In this document: positions 62,681 through 64,000 of the stretch, one piece after another
Position numbering within the stretch: position 1 is the first letter of the stretch
Layout of the letters: every line of letters starts with the position of its first letter
Assembly (NCBI GenBank): GCA_035967975.1
Contig: JAWQFQ010000028.1
Span: forward strand, 1 to 64,000
DNA length: 64,000 nt
From: Scytonema sp035967975
Lineage (GTDB): Bacteria > Cyanobacteriota > Cyanobacteriia > Cyanobacteriales > Nostocaceae
Direction: 5' to 3'
Made by a program: the position numbers and the translations under genes
Notes under the pieces: model-generated
The model's input: the letters and a program-made list of their open reading frames with translations, nothing else
The model's database searches: none
Told to the model about the DNA's origin: nothing

Positions 62681-64000
62681 CTAGCGTGTCTCCATCCAGT
62701 TATCACCTGCACGTACATCAACAATTAGTGGTACGCTCAAAGATACTGCGCCTTCCATGATTGACTTGATTTGCAGTTGTAATTCTTCCCATTCCTCTGG
62801 TGGGATTTCAAACACAAGTTCGTCATGTACTTGCAACAGTAAACGTGCTTTGTAATTCTGCAAAATCTTATGTAGCCTCACCATTGCGATTTTAATAATA
62901 TCAGCACTAGAACCTTGAATTGGTGCGTTAGCAGCAGCACGCAGCAACCCCGCATCGTAAGCTCCTAAATTTTTAAATTTGTTCAGGTCTATGTCTTCTG
63001 ACTTGCTACCTTTGAGGTTACGTAAACTGTTACTTGTAAAGTCGAAATATCTCCGTCGTCCAAGAATAGTTTGTACATAACCTTGGGTAACGGCTTGCTT
63101 CTTCACTCCTTCCAAATACTCAAACACTTTAGGATAGCGAGTGTTAAATCGCTTGATAAATTCGTTAGCATTACCTTTATCTACACCTGTCGATCGCGAA
63201 AACCTGAGAGAACCCATTCCATAAATAACACCAAAGTTGATAGTTTTTGCTAACCGTCTTTCTTCTGATGTCACATCTTCTTTTTCAAAAATCAATCGCG
63301 CCGTTACTTTGTGGATATCTTCGTTGTTTTGATAAGCTTCAACCAAAACAGGTTCTTGGCTTAAATGGGCTAGAATTCGTAACTCAATTTGCGAGTAATC
63401 CGCAGCTACCATAACCCAACCAGGTTCTGGAACGAAGGCTTTGCGAATTTGTCGGCTAAAAGCAGTACGAATGGGGATATTCTGTAAATTTGGATTGGAA
63501 GAAGACAATCTCCCTGTAGATGTTACCGTTTGATTAAAACTAGTATGTATCCGTTGGGTATCTGAACGCACTAACTCAGGGAGTGCGTCTACATAAGTAG
63601 ACTTCAATTTGGCTAAAGTTCGATACTCGATAATGACATCAATAATGCCAGTTGTATCAACTTCCCGCAATCTTTCTAGCGTTGCTGCATCTGTAGAGTA
63701 ACCTGTTTGGATTTTACGGGAATATTTGGTATCTAACTCTAATTTTTCAAACAAGATATGGCTCAACTGTTTGGGAGAACCTAAATTGAATGTCTCTCCC
63801 GCAGTGTTATAAGTCTGTTGTTCCAACTTTGCTAAATCTGTTTCTAGCTGCTGCGAAAGTTCTTGTAAATAAGCTGTATTGATGCGGATTCCCCGATATT
63901 CCATCTCCGCTAAAACTGCTTCTAACGGTTGTTCGACTTCTAGCAGTAATTTTCGTAGAGATATGTTATCTGGTGTGTCTATATCAATTTTCTCTAGTTC
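62681..64000 (-). CDS. polA: DNA polymerase I (3' part; gene continues past the window)
   Basis: The polymerase domain of DNA polymerase I, which fills gaps in repair and lagging-strand maturation. Motif A VMVAADYSQIELRILAHLS, O-helix RRLAKTINFGVIYGMG and motif C LLLQVHDELVFEIP are intact, and TSTGRLSSSNPNLQNIPIRT is present. The frame continues unbroken to the window edge (reading ELEKIDIDTPDN upstream), so the N-terminal nuclease domains lie outside. The internal Met at 63904 is not the start. Confidence 0.95.
   Translation of the reverse strand, partial: ELEKIDIDTPDNISLRKLLLEVEQPLEAVLAEMEYRGIRINTAYLQELSQQLETDLAKLEQQTYNTAGETFNLGSPKQLSHILFEKLELDTKYSRKIQTGYSTDAATLERLREVDTTGIIDVIIEYRTLAKLKSTYVDALPELVRSDTQRIHTSFNQTVTSTGRLSSSNPNLQNIPIRTAFSRQIRKAFVPEPGWVMVAADYSQIELRILAHLSQEPVLVEAYQNNEDIHKVTARLIFEKEDVTSEERRLAKTINFGVIYGMGSLRFSRSTGVDKGNANEFIKRFNTRYPKVFEYLEGVKKQAVTQGYVQTILGRRRYFDFTSNSLRNLKGSKSEDIDLNKFKNLGAYDAGLLRAAANAPIQGSSADIIKIAMVRLHKILQNYKARLLLQVHDELVFEIPPEEWEELQLQIKSIMEGAVSLSVPLIVDVRAGDNWMETR

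Overview
The window looks like chromosomal DNA of a filamentous, probably heterocyst-forming cyanobacterium (Nostocales). GCGATCGC (HIP1) octamers are scattered through genes and spacers. Typical cyanobacterial families are present: GH100 invertase, a porin with an SLH-like N-terminus, a diflavin flavodiiron pair, LapA/DUF1049 and an XisF-type serine recombinase. The spacers are full of short tandem repeats and small palindromic elements. A run of 100 N at 45806-45905 shows that this is a scaffolded draft. No rRNA, tRNA or CRISPR array was recognised.

Layout. 1-9.1 kb: MscS channel, holB-like delta-prime subunit, a small conserved protein behind a possible c-di-AMP riboswitch, glycogen phosphorylase, HtrA-type protease and an AI-2E family exporter. 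9.7-17.7 kb: a 57-residue membrane protein, a histidine kinase with a receiver-only regulator, a two-gene operon (zinc ribbon plus duplicated winged-helix-like protein), a DUF389 remnant, a holin-like membrane protein, a GH100 invertase and a YdcF-like protein. 17.9-27.1 kb: the flavodiiron region. 27.1-30.1 kb: an FTR1 iron permease with two small membrane proteins, then a truncated ISL3 transposase between repeats. 30.9-36.4 kb: two complete ECF cobalt/nickel transporters in tandem. 36.6-46.3 kb: lipoprotein, IS630 remnant, TerB-like protein, cyclodipeptide synthase, a PLP decarboxylase with EF-hands, a porin and a Ser/Thr/Pro repeat protein. 46.5-64 kb: DUF1361 protein, baeRF-like protein, the operon recF - unknown - PEP-synthase-like, two small unknown proteins, a Ca2+-type P-ATPase, a transglutaminase-like protein, a PD-(D/E)XK nuclease, LapA, a methyltransferase and the 3' part of polA.

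The most interesting structure is a split flavodiiron gene. The C-terminal 445 codons of a Flv3-type protein lie on the minus strand (21062-19725), directly upstream of an intact Flv1-type gene. The missing N-terminal 127 codons lie on the plus strand at 26624-27004. The two pieces join without gap or overlap at the sequence LENLV / HDPF. Inverting the roughly 5.9 kb between them would rebuild one gene of about 572 codons in a flv3-flv1 operon. That interval carries a large serine recombinase 270 bp from one junction. Both junctions are followed, reading out of the coding sequence, by TCACATT and AAGTAAATT. I infer an invertible element that switches flv3 on and off, related to heterocyst excision elements but acting by inversion. 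A fossil rearrangement or an assembly error remains possible.

Several small repeat families punctuate the spacers: a 33-bp palindrome with outer terminal repeats, a TA-flanked element carrying a nested second element with a perfect 8-bp duplication, 129-bp elements, and hairpins with compensatory changes.
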